The notes under the pieces: model-generated
What the model saw: only the letters and a program-made list of their open reading frames with translations
Database searches by the model: none
What the model was told of the DNA's origin: nothing
Shown: positions 1-5,571 of the stretch, piece by piece
Position numbering within the stretch: position 1 is the stretch's first letter
Layout of the letters: the number at the start of each line of letters is the position of its first letter
Made by a program: the position numbers and the translations under genes
Assembly: GCA_002366725.1 (NCBI GenBank)
Contig: DFBT01000106.1
Location: forward strand, 1-7,099
Reading direction: 5' to 3'
DNA: 7,099 bases
DNA from: Caldifarciminota bacterium UBA3073
Lineage (GTDB): Bacteria > Hydrothermota > UBA3073

Positions 1-2009
1 ACAAAGAAGTAGTAAGGCTCAACAGGTTTAAGTTTTTGCCATTTGGTAGTTTTTACATCATTATTTGAGAGATATGGGTACTTATCTTTCTTTCTCAATC
101 CCCAGAGGTCGGCATAATAAACCTTTTTATTTTTCTGTGGTTCTTTGTGTTTCAAATATAAGGCAATAGCAACACCCTGCTGAATGTCGAACACATTCTC
201 ATCTTTACCGCCTTCGGGTGTCTTTTCGCCAATTCTTGAAGAACCATGAAGATTAAGGATGTAAATCTCATCAAAGGTCTCCAGAAGTTTTTTCCTCATC
301 CCTCGATGGATTACTCCTGATAGATAGGAGTTATTCGTGATAAATCCCAGAATTCCTTTACCTGCCTGGTTTATCTTCCAGTGGGCAAATCGTATGAATT
401 TTATATAGTCATCTGAGAGAGGCTGAATGTTCCGCTCATCTCTCACATCTTCTTTGTAATCATCCATTAAATTTTCGATAAACTCTGACTTATTCTCCGA
501 ACTGACTGAATAAGGGGGATTGCCAAGGACAACAAGAATCGGCACTTTTTCCTTTATCTTTTTTGCCTCCCGACCTTCTTTTGCAAGGTCAATGAGAAAA
601 CTTGTCTGCTTTGGCTCTTTTATTTCCAATGTGTTTGTCAGATAGAATTTGAACCTTTCACCCTCTTTGAACTTATAACCCATCTCTTCTAAAACCATAG
701 AGACCTTGAAATGACCAACTGTATAGGGTGATACGAGGATCTCAAAGGCATGAAAATGTGGCAGGATATGTTCTTCTATGTATGGTTTAATAAGTCCCTC
801 CTTATTCCTTTCTTTTAACTCCTTCTGAACCTGCTTTATTGCCTGCACTACAAAGGTTAGAGTCCCGGCGGCTGGGTCAAGAAGGGTAACATCTCTCGTG
901 GCAAGCCCTTCAGGTTTTCCAAACTTCTCCTTTAGTAGTTTATGGATAGACCTTACAATGTAAGAAACAACGGGTAAGGGAGTATAGTAAACCCCCAATC
1001 GTTCTCTCTCGTCTGGGTTGTAAATTGCAAGAAAGGTTTCATAAAAATGGATTACCGGGTCTTCTTCCCATCGAGTTGTCTTGAATTCTTGAAGAATGGA
1101 TTCAGTGTCCGCTTTCTCAAGCACCTGGGCGATGTCGTCTACAATCCAAATCAGGGATTCGGGGAAATGAGGTCCTGTCATAGAATAGAATATCTCTTTA
1201 AGCAGAGGAATATTTTCTGGAATAAATTCCCAGGCGGTAGGGGCGAACGGCCGTTCGCCCCTACATATCTTTATTCTTGCGGCAAAGAGCCCATAGGTTA
1301 TGGTCTGGGCATAAAGGTCGGCAAACCTTTCCTTTGTCAGACCTTCTATAAGCTCTTCCTGAAAGGCCTTGTAAAATCTCGTTACTTCTTCATTCTCTCG
1401 CGAAAGTTCTTCCTGCAGAATGCGTTCAAGGAATCGGGTTCGATTGGCAAGTTCAACAGCGAGGGCAGAAGACTTACGAATCTCAGGGACGGAAAAGAAA
1501 AAGAATTTTTCTAAGAGTTCGAAGAATGATTCCAATTTTTCGGGAATAGGGGGGAGGCTTAAATTTTGTAAAGTATGTTGACGACCCACTTCTACTTTAC
1601 TAATTAATCTGCTAACGAGGTGGTTTTTCTCCTTAAATTGCCTATAAAGCCTGAACTCCAAAAAATTGGTTAAGATAAGATTTGGCAGAGAGTCCCTGTA
1701 TCTTTTGAGTTGTTCAGAGTTTTCCACTTCTCTGAGGCTCGTATCTGGTGTCTTGGCTTCAATGTATCCGACAATTTCACCGTTCTTACCAACACGAAAG
1801 TCAGGTATTCCCACCTCTGTCTTTTTTGGTAGTACAAGGACATTTGCTTCTTCTTTCTTTTGAAAAAGCTCGGCACACTCTTCTAAGAGTCTCTTAAGTG
1901 CTGGATAGAAGCTTTCCTCTCTGAAACCGCCACCAGTATAAATCTTATGGATCTCTTTAAAGTAGGTTTCAAGAGATTTCTTTAATCTATTTTTTATAAC
2001 ATTATCCAT
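1..2009 (-). CDS. Single-chain restriction-modification enzyme (type IIG/ISP-like), 3' end beyond window
   Basis: This protein should bind DNA, methylate adenine at N6 and cut unmodified DNA. I translated the frame codon by codon and it is open from ATG at 2009 to the edge: 669 residues with no stop or frameshift. Near the N terminus GIPDFRV (Asp70) followed by GYIEAK (Glu84, Lys86) fits a PD-(D/E)XK nuclease. A charged helical region follows, then a gamma-type N6-adenine methylase: GVYYTP (339-344), SAM-binding DPAAGTLTF (378-386) and catalytic NPPY (497-500). No helicase separates nuclease and methylase, unlike true type ISP enzymes, so Eco57I/type IIL-like proteins are closer. The target-recognition region should lie past the window edge. 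A perfect palindrome encodes about residues 249-258. An upstream in-frame stop at 2043-2045 limits the start; only TTG at 2042 competes. The Shine-Dalgarno is weak. The family call is firm, the subtype is not. Confidence 0.9.
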   Translation of the reverse strand, partial: MDNVIKNRLKKSLETYFKEIHKIYTGGGFREESFYPALKRLLEECAELFQKKEEANVLVLPKKTEVGIPDFRVGKNGEIVGYIEAKTPDTSLREVENSEQLKRYRDSLPNLILTNFLEFRLYRQFKEKNHLVSRLISKVEVGRQHTLQNLSLPPIPEKLESFFELLEKFFFFSVPEIRKSSALAVELANRTRFLERILQEELSRENEEVTRFYKAFQEELIEGLTKERFADLYAQTITYGLFAARIKICRGERPFAPTAWEFIPENIPLLKEIFYSMTGPHFPESLIWIVDDIAQVLEKADTESILQEFKTTRWEEDPVIHFYETFLAIYNPDERERLGVYYTPLPVVSYIVRSIHKLLKEKFGKPEGLATRDVTLLDPAAGTLTFVVQAIKQVQKELKERNKEGLIKPYIEEHILPHFHAFEILVSPYTVGHFKVSMVLEEMGYKFKEGERFKFYLTNTLEIKEPKQTSFLIDLAKEGREAKKIKEKVPILVVLGNPPYSVSSENKSEFIENLMDDYKEDVRDERNIQPLSDDYIKFIRFAHWKINQAGKGILGFITNNSYLSGVIHRGMRKKLLETFDEIYILNLHGSSRIGEKTPEGGKDENVFDIQQGVAIALYLKHKEPQKNKKVYYADLWGLRKKDKYPYLSNNDVKTTKWQKLKPVEPYYFF
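1237..1264. repeat. Perfect 28-bp palindrome in frame inside the restriction-modification gene
   Basis: Two 14-base arms, gtaggggcgaacgg and ccgttcgcccctac, abut with no spacer; the next flanking bases (1236 g, 1265 a) no longer pair. On the minus strand it encodes most of CRGERPFAPT, between GLFAARIKI and AWEFIPENIP of the methylase protein. Because of its register, both strands read the same RGERPFAPT peptide. It is far more GC-rich than the surrounding gene. GTAGGGGCGAAC-type palindromes are, from memory, dispersed repeats in several bacterial genomes, so I read this as a mobile palindromic repeat that entered a coding region and kept the frame. Confidence 0.85.
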
Positions 2010-2315
2010 ATTTTTACTGCTTCTAAAGATTAGATAAGACAATCATAAAACATTTGATAATAAGAAGTTAAAAAAAATAAAACAGTGACATGTAAGAGAC
2101 CTATAAGAGACAAACTAATTTTTATATATAAAATCTCATTCCAGTCTCGTGAAAGTCCCTGTTAGAAAATTTCGAACCAGTGGTGTCGGGTTTACTCCAT
2201 GTCTTTAGAGTAAATAAATAATCATTGAGTCCCAGTGAAATAAGCTTCGCATTTCACGGGATAAATCATTGAGTCTTCGTGTCGTAGGGTCACAGATAAG
2301 CAGGAAATAATCCGC
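2010..2315. other. Spacer between the DUF3795 gene and the restriction-modification gene
   Basis: I find no coding region here. It holds a 14-bp AT palindrome (ttttatatataaaa, 2120-2133), a 7-bp hairpin (tttactc/gagtaaa, about 2191-2214), a stronger hairpin at 2230-2261 and a 12-bp direct repeat around the latter. No convincing -35/-10 pair for the restriction-modification gene is visible. Confidence 0.6.
2220..2275. repeat. Hairpin element flanked by a 12-bp direct repeat
   Basis: aatcattgagtc occurs at 2220-2231 and again at 2264-2275. Between the copies lies an inverted repeat: tccc (2230-2233) and gtgaaat (2235-2241) pair with atttcac (2251-2257) and ggga (2258-2261), leaving a2234 as a bulge and a small gc/gc inner pairing. 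The layout resembles a small palindromic element with a target-site duplication, although a tandem duplication would look the same. On the minus strand it follows the DUF3795 stop but lacks a proper U-tract, so a factor-independent terminator is unlikely. Confidence 0.6.
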
Positions 2316-2660
2316 TCAATCAGTTAAATCCGTTGATCTGATTTTTTTGAGTCTGGCTTTAGCTTCGGGCACATAGTCAATAATGTATTTCAGTTTTTCA
2401 CAAGGATAATCATCACAAAAAGCACAACTTATGAGACCTCTTTCGGGGGCACATTTCCTTATTTTACAATTCCTGAAAATGCTGACAATCCGCCCATTCT
2501 TTGCCAGACATCCATCACAGTTAATATCTTCCGGCTTAACTTCAGTATTAAACTGTTTAGACCATGCCTCGGCAACCATCTTTCTCATATCATTGTCGTC
2601 ATTCTTGGTTGCCAGAAATGCAGGACAACTACGACAATCTATTCCGCAATAGGCAATCAT
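2316..2660 (-). CDS. DUF3795 cysteine-rich protein
   Basis: This is a 114-residue cytoplasmic protein of the DUF3795 family (function unknown). It opens with the family's signature YCGIDCRSCPA and has ten cysteines, at positions 5, 9, 12, 48, 51, 65, 70, 79, 82 and 87. They are grouped as CxxxCxxC, CDGC and C(x4)C(x8)CxxC(x4)C, a spacing that suits zinc or iron-sulfur binding. There is no signal peptide or membrane segment. The C-terminal third (YPCEKL onward) is a charged helix, also typical. Length is normal for the family. The start at 2660 has no Shine-Dalgarno; the bases before it read TCTATAAAAA, so translation may be leaderless or weak. It lies 466 bp from the CcdA-like gene and is probably a separate unit, possibly served by the strong promoter at 3069-3097. 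What metal it binds and what it does cannot be read from the sequence. Confidence 0.9.
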   Translation of the reverse strand: MIAYCGIDCRSCPAFLATKNDDNDMRKMVAEAWSKQFNTEVKPEDINCDGCLAKNGRIVSIFRNCKIRKCAPERGLISCAFCDDYPCEKLKYIIDYVPEAKARLKKIRSTDLTD

Positions 2661-2686
2661 TTTTTATAGATTATTTACCACAAAGG

Positions 2687-2746
2687 TTTATCCCGCTTGT
2701 CCCGTAGCGACAGCGTTCGGGGTTGAATGCGTAGCTATTCCATCGG
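2687..2746. repeat. About 60-bp segment interrupting an ACCACAAAG/ACACTAAGACACAAAG repeat
   Basis: accacaaagg (2677-2686) and gacactaagacacaaag (2747-2763) would join into a continuous CACAAAG-type repeat if the 60 bases between them were removed. The segment is GC-richer than its surroundings, and tcccg at 2691-2695 pairs with cggga at 2744-2748 near its ends. I infer an inserted palindrome-like element. The exact borders are uncertain by a base or two because of shared g residues. Confidence 0.5.
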
Positions 2747-2840
2747 GACACTAAGACACAAAGATTAAGACTTCCCAAAAGACATTTTAACAGGGATTAT
2801 AAGAGAATTTAAGAGATAGTTTTATTTTTTCAGTCTCATA

Positions 2841-2860
2841 CCTGCCTACCGGCAGGCAAG
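2841..2860. repeat. cctgcct near-palindrome, copy 1
   Basis: cctgcctaccggcaggcaag is the 20-bp repeat with one change (g to a at the second-last base). The arms cctgcc and ggcagg-like close around a ccgg core with a single A/C mismatch. Confidence 0.8.
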
Positions 2861-2909
2861 TCTCGTCCACTGCACATAGCCACAGATATTATTTTCCCAC
2901 GAAGGACAC

Positions 2910-2967
2910 CCCGATACCTGCCTACCGTCAGGCAGGCAGTCGTTTCTCCCTACGGGGCAGGCGAAAA
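2910..2967. repeat. Segment with a cctgcct near-palindrome interrupting a CACGAAGGACAC repeat
   Basis: cccacgaaggacac (2896-2909) and acacggaatatttt (from 2968) would form a typical CCACGAAGGACACGGAA repeat without the intervening bases. The segment contains a near-palindrome copy at 2917-2936 (cctgcctaccgtcaggcagg, one base different in the core) followed by ctccctacggggcaggcg. acac occurs at both junctions (2906-2909 and 2968-2971), as a 4-bp target duplication would, though so short a match can be chance. Confidence 0.5.
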
Positions 2968-2968
2968 A

Positions 2969-3009
2969 CACGGAATATTTTATTTTCAGTGAACTCCGTG
3001 TATTCCGTG
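2969..3009. repeat. 9-bp perfect inverted repeat (cacggaata / tattccgtg)
   Basis: The arms at 2969-2977 and 3001-3009 are exact reverse complements around a 23-base loop. The right arm belongs to a tandem ctccgtg-tattccgtg run of the CACGGAG repeat family, so the hairpin is made of two oppositely oriented repeat units. There is no T-tract, so it is not a clear terminator for the CcdA-like gene. Confidence 0.6.
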
Positions 3010-3068
3010 GGCTGTAAATGTTTTTCCCTCCGTTATAACTTCCGGCTACTTTGTTAATCGTCCCATAT

Positions 3069-3097
3069 ATTATAACTCCAAAATCTCTGCTTGTCAA
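3069..3097 (-). promoter_or_regulatory. Perfect sigma-70-type promoter, TTGACA-N17-TATAAT
   Basis: On the minus strand TTGACA (3097-3092) is followed by exactly 17 bases and TATAAT (3074-3069). Transcription would start near 3062. The promoter lies about 30 bp past the CcdA-like stop and points at the DUF3795 gene about 400 nt away. A purine-rich GGAGGG (3031-3026) lies in the predicted transcript but has no ATG, GTG or TTG at a suitable distance. The match is as good as a promoter can be; activity is inferred. Confidence 0.75.
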
Positions 3098-3126
3098 GGA
3101 AAAAGATGAAAGCTTGCACCATATAA

Positions 3127-3798
3127 TCATATGAGTAGATTCAATACATAATAAACGAGTTGAGAGCCGAAGAAGACGAGAATTACCCCACAAAGCACCT
3201 GAAAGGCTTTGAGGTATTTCTCCCTTCTGAACAGTTTGTTGGGAATAATGCCCACCAGGGTTCCCAATACTAAGGGAGCAATTGCCGTGCCCGCCGCAAA
3301 CAATGCGGCATAAATTATACCAGCTAAAATGGTATTTTCCGCCACACAGGCAATGTATGAGAGGATTGCCACATACGGAGCACAGGGTGCAAGACCCATC
3401 AGGAAACCGAACAAAAACATATTTCTATTTCCTCTGTCTAAAGTGCCTTTTCCAATTTTTAGTCTAAACCCTTTGCCCAAAATAATCAGAACGCCCATTA
3501 CTATCATTAGAAAAGCCACAATTAAATAAAGCCATCCAGATTTTTGAGGCGGAAAAAATCGATTAATAAAACTGAAGGCAATGGTTGCAAGTCCACCCAA
3601 AATGGCGAGTGCGAGAAGTTTACCAATCGAAAATAAAAAAGCGACTTTCAAGCCACCTTGCCAGTTTCTCTCTGTAGCCCCAATGTAGGGTAAAAGTAAT
3701 GGGGCATTATATGTGAGACACGGTCCCCAGCCCATGGTGAAACCGGCCACAAATAATTTTGCCCCGTTAGATAGAAAATCTATCTGATTCATTTCCAT
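3127..3798 (-). CDS. CcdA/DsbD-type thiol-transfer membrane protein
   Basis: This 223-residue integral membrane protein belongs to the CcdA/DsbD transmembrane superfamily, which also includes DsbD_2 'sulfite exporter TauE/SafE' annotations. Such proteins carry reducing equivalents across the inner membrane through two intramembrane cysteines. Here these are Cys27 in GWGPC and Cys139 in GLAPC, each followed by the family's proline-containing stretch (NAPLLLPY; APYVA). Hydrophobic segments at roughly 12-38, 48-72, 88-108, 127-150, 155-178 and 190-218 give six helices in two pseudo-repeats, the expected size for a stand-alone CcdA. No thioredoxin domain is attached and no thioredoxin-like gene is in the window. 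It starts 36 bp after the exported metallo-beta-lactamase gene, so the two are probably cotranscribed and may act in the same compartment. A second ATG two codons later is possible; neither start has a clear Shine-Dalgarno. A transporter role (the ArsG-like branch of the same superfamily) remains an alternative. Confidence 0.82.
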   Translation of the reverse strand: MEMNQIDFLSNGAKLFVAGFTMGWGPCLTYNAPLLLPYIGATERNWQGGLKVAFLFSIGKLLALAILGGLATIAFSFINRFFPPQKSGWLYLIVAFLMIVMGVLIILGKGFRLKIGKGTLDRGNRNMFLFGFLMGLAPCAPYVAILSYIACVAENTILAGIIYAALFAAGTAIAPLVLGTLVGIIPNKLFRREKYLKAFQVLCGVILVFFGSQLVYYVLNLLI

Positions 3799-3834
3799 TA
3801 AAACAAAAAGAATTATCCAACAATGTAAAGAGAA

Positions 3835-4626
3835 TTAAAAAGCATTTTTTATTCTTATCTCTTTCCCCACACCCGAAAGAATGAAATCTTTTCCGTAAGC
3901 TTTTTTAAATATCTCCCTGGAGAGATTACCCGAGCAATGGCAAGGAGACACTTTTGTAACTCTTTCGCTTTTAACTCCGTTCACGACTCCCTTTATCTGT
4001 CGGGCATTCATCCAGCACAAATGAAACCCACCCAGAACCATATAAACATTGGTTCCAAGCATCTTCTTTGCCTTTCTAACTATATTTACAATCCCGGGAT
4101 GAGCACAACCTGTAATTATCACTAATCCCCTGGATGTTTTTATTACGAGTGACTCTTCTCTTATCAAGCTCCCAAGTTCCCCCGTAGAATAGGCATTCTC
4201 ACAGACCTTTGTGGAACTATGAACTTCGACCAATTTTGCATCCACATTCCTAACCTCATCTTTAATGCTTTGCGGCAGAGACTTCGGCATATAAACCGTA
4301 ACATCGGGGTTTTTCGCCAAAAAATTGGGCAATCCACCAATGTGGTCGTAATGAATATGAGAAAGAACTACTATATCTACATCCCTGGGGTCGATATTCA
4401 GTTTCTCCATATTACTGAGAAGCACTGAACCCTCACCACCGACATCAAAGAGAATGGTCTTCTCGAGCCCCTCAACCAAACAGGAAAAACCCCATCTCGT
4501 TTCCAGTTCCTCATTATATGCATTGTTATCGTAGAGTATCGTAAGAACCAGGTCCTTTGCGGCAACCGGAGATACGAGTGGAACGGTGAGGAGCAAAGAA
4601 AAAATTATCCCGTTTAGCTTATACAT
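3835..4626 (-). CDS. Exported metallo-beta-lactamase-fold hydrolase, COG1237-like
   Basis: This 263-residue protein has a signal peptide: a short basic start, a hydrophobic core (residues 6-19) and a cleavage-like VAA-KD after Ala23. The mature part begins with LTILYDNN, typical of the COG1237 branch. That branch includes proteins annotated as dihydropterin-ribofuranosylaminobenzene-phosphate synthase-like. Metal ligands are visible as HIHYDH (His90, His92, Asp94, His95), His176 in TGCAHPG, and His220 in SPCHCSG; GGFH (His192) is another family landmark. All key residues are present, so it should be an active metalloenzyme; its substrate is unknown. Many relatives are cytoplasmic, so export is notable. 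The start at 4626 is well supported by seven G residues four bases upstream. A repeat-filled 240-bp spacer separates it from the transporter gene, and the CcdA-like gene follows 36 bp downstream. Confidence 0.88.
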   Translation of the reverse strand: MYKLNGIIFSLLLTVPLVSPVAAKDLVLTILYDNNAYNEELETRWGFSCLVEGLEKTILFDVGGEGSVLLSNMEKLNIDPRDVDIVVLSHIHYDHIGGLPNFLAKNPDVTVYMPKSLPQSIKDEVRNVDAKLVEVHSSTKVCENAYSTGELGSLIREESLVIKTSRGLVIITGCAHPGIVNIVRKAKKMLGTNVYMVLGGFHLCWMNARQIKGVVNGVKSERVTKVSPCHCSGNLSREIFKKAYGKDFILSGVGKEIRIKNAF

Positions 4627-4637
4627 TTTTCCCCCCC

Positions 4638-4656
4638 GACAGGATGAACAAGATTT
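4638..4656. repeat. GACAGGAT-type repeat upstream of the metallo-hydrolase gene
   Basis: gacaggatgaacaagattt lies 11 bases before the gene start. A related word, gacaggatatacagaatt, lies at 6926-6943 at a similar distance from the kinase start. The two genes thus share the same repeat next to their start codons. Confidence 0.55.
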
Positions 4657-4686
4657 AAATATCTTCTCTCAAAATCCGTGAGGTTC

Positions 4687-4745
4687 CCTGCCTACCGGTC
4701 CCTACGGACCCGTTGCACAGCATCCGAATGGAATGGGCAGGCAGG
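4687..4745. repeat. cctgcct near-palindrome split by a 39-bp insert
   Basis: cctgcctaccgg (4687-4698) and caggcagg (4738-4745) are the two parts of the 20-bp repeat seen intact at 4793-4812 and 7067-7086, with the same flanks (ggttc before, cgtggtaag after). The 39 bases between them (4699-4737) are absent from the other copies. The junction contains a small hairpin ggtcc-ctac-ggacc, and the insert ends gaatggaatggg. One element therefore appears to have inserted into the centre of another. Confidence 0.8.
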
Positions 4746-4792
4746 CGTGGTAAGATATTGAAAAATAACTTCCGTGGAGTTCCGTGTGGTTC

Positions 4793-4812
4793 CCTGCCTA
4801 CCGGCAGGCAGG
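4793..4812. repeat. cctgcct near-palindrome, intact copy in the array
   Basis: cctgcctaccggcaggcagg is the intact 20-bp form: two 10-base arms with one A/C mismatch and a ccgg centre. It is preceded by tccgtgtggttc and followed by cgtggtaag, matching the flanks of the copies at 4687 and 7067. Confidence 0.85.
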
Positions 4813-4866
4813 CGTGGTAAGCCGTTGAAAAATAGCTTCTGTGAAGTTTCGTGGTGGAGAAAGCAA

Positions 4867-5568
4867 TCACGAATTCTCGCGGGAATCCAAAAGAGGGCGA
4901 TATCTTCTGTGCATTCTCACAGCCAGATAAATGAATGGAGTATCGAGAATGGCTATAAACCATTTTAAAAAGTATGTTGTCAAGAAGATCTGCCAGAATA
5001 TCGACTTTTCAAATACTCCGTAGAAGGCGATCGTGCAAAATATTGAGGTATCTATTAACTGACTCACCATAGTTGATGCATTATTTCTCAGCCAGAGTAA
5101 CCTTCCCTTTGTTCTTCTCTTCCAGAATCCATATGCCCATACATCGTGATGCTGGGATATGATATATGCAATCCAGGATGCCAATACTACCCTGGGCATA
5201 AATCCGAAAATTACCTCGAGATGTGGATGTGCAAAATCTGAGGGTGCGGGGATGAATTTTATGGCAAAGAACATAAGTATCGCCGTGAGAACCGAACCAT
5301 AGAATCCCAACCATACACCAATTCTCGCTTCCCTCTCCCCATAAATTTCGTGGAGCACATCCGTTGCCCAGAATATGCTGGCATAGGCTATATTCCCAAG
5401 CGTCGTTGTTACACCAAAGAGTTCTATCGTCTTTATCACCTGGATATTGCAGATGATGATCTCGGCAATTATAAGGGCATAAAGTCCCAACTTGCCAAGC
5501 ACCCTGAAGACAAGCAGGGCAAGGAATAAGTCTATAAAGATGAATACAAACCAGAGGATTTCGTTCAT
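4867..5568 (-). CDS. Queuosine precursor transporter (YhhQ/QPTR family)
   Basis: This 233-residue inner-membrane protein is of the COG1738/Vut_1 family, whose characterised members (E. coli YhhQ) import queuosine precursors such as preQ0 and preQ1. About six hydrophobic segments are visible, near residues 4-21, 27-45, 56-72, 84-105, 124-139 and 164-185, with another at 191-217. Family landmarks are present: NIQVIKTIELFG (41-52), the acidic DVLHEIYGE block (70-78), SWIAYIISQHHDVWAY (131-146) and RNNASTMVSQLIDT (161-174). Length is normal. The C-terminal tail is basic. The start is 3 nt after the kinase stop, implying translational coupling. No tgt, queuosine biosynthesis gene or preQ1 riboswitch is visible nearby, so specificity among preQ0, preQ1, queuine and nucleoside is open. 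Confidence 0.9.
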   Translation of the reverse strand: MNEILWFVFIFIDLFLALLVFRVLGKLGLYALIIAEIIICNIQVIKTIELFGVTTTLGNIAYASIFWATDVLHEIYGEREARIGVWLGFYGSVLTAILMFFAIKFIPAPSDFAHPHLEVIFGFMPRVVLASWIAYIISQHHDVWAYGFWKRRTKGRLLWLRNNASTMVSQLIDTSIFCTIAFYGVFEKSIFWQIFLTTYFLKWFIAILDTPFIYLAVRMHRRYRPLLDSRENS

Positions 5569-5571
5569 TTC

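Larger units (their letters stand above)
2661..3126. other. Repeat-filled spacer between the CcdA-like and DUF3795 genes
   Basis: This holds a consensus promoter at its right end, two copies of the cctgcct near-palindrome, two apparent nested insertions, and a 9-bp inverted repeat. The open frame across 2846-3193 is composed of these repeats and of the CcdA-like gene read out of frame, and is not a gene. A TATAAT on the minus strand at 2801-2796 has no matching -35. Confidence 0.65.
4627..4866. other. Repeat array between the transporter and metallo-hydrolase genes
   Basis: Two tandem composite units fill this spacer. Each runs tccgtg, ggttccctgcctaccgg, caggcaggcgtggtaag, NNNTTGAAAAATANCT. 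The first begins near 4675 and the second near 4771, and the array ends in ttctgtgaagtttcgtgg. No gene and no clear promoter is visible. The apparent open frames across it on both strands are repeat-derived. Confidence 0.7.

Noticed and set aside
1047..1514. 155-residue open frame on the plus strand
   Set aside because: It lies wholly antisense to the restriction-modification gene, shows no recognisable domain, and shares GERPFAPT only because the palindrome reads the same on both strands.
2171..2185. tRNA-like T-loop word (GGTTCGAA on the minus strand)
   Set aside because: The flanks do not pair as a T stem, and no acceptor, D or anticodon stem can be drawn around it.
2230..2261. Factor-independent terminator for the DUF3795 gene
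   Set aside because: The stem is good, but no U-tract follows on the minus strand.
2796..2801. TATAAT as a DUF3795 promoter
   Set aside because: No acceptable -35 lies 16-18 bases upstream; an AT-rich chance match is more likely.
3050..3068. Tiny ORF MGRLTK just after the consensus promoter
   Set aside because: It has six codons, no Shine-Dalgarno, and starts at or before the predicted transcript start.
2846..3193. 115-residue open frame on the minus strand
   Set aside because: Its first part overlaps the CcdA-like gene out of frame and the rest is translated repeats. No start codon fits the GGAGGG at 3031-3026.
4675..4860. Possible CRISPR array
   Set aside because: There are only two units, with degenerate repeats, an internal insert and similar rather than unique spacers. 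No cas gene is present.
4655..4968. Open frames on both strands across the repeat array
   Set aside because: They are made of near-palindrome translations such as CLPVGR and CLPAGRRG and overlap the transporter's 3' end.
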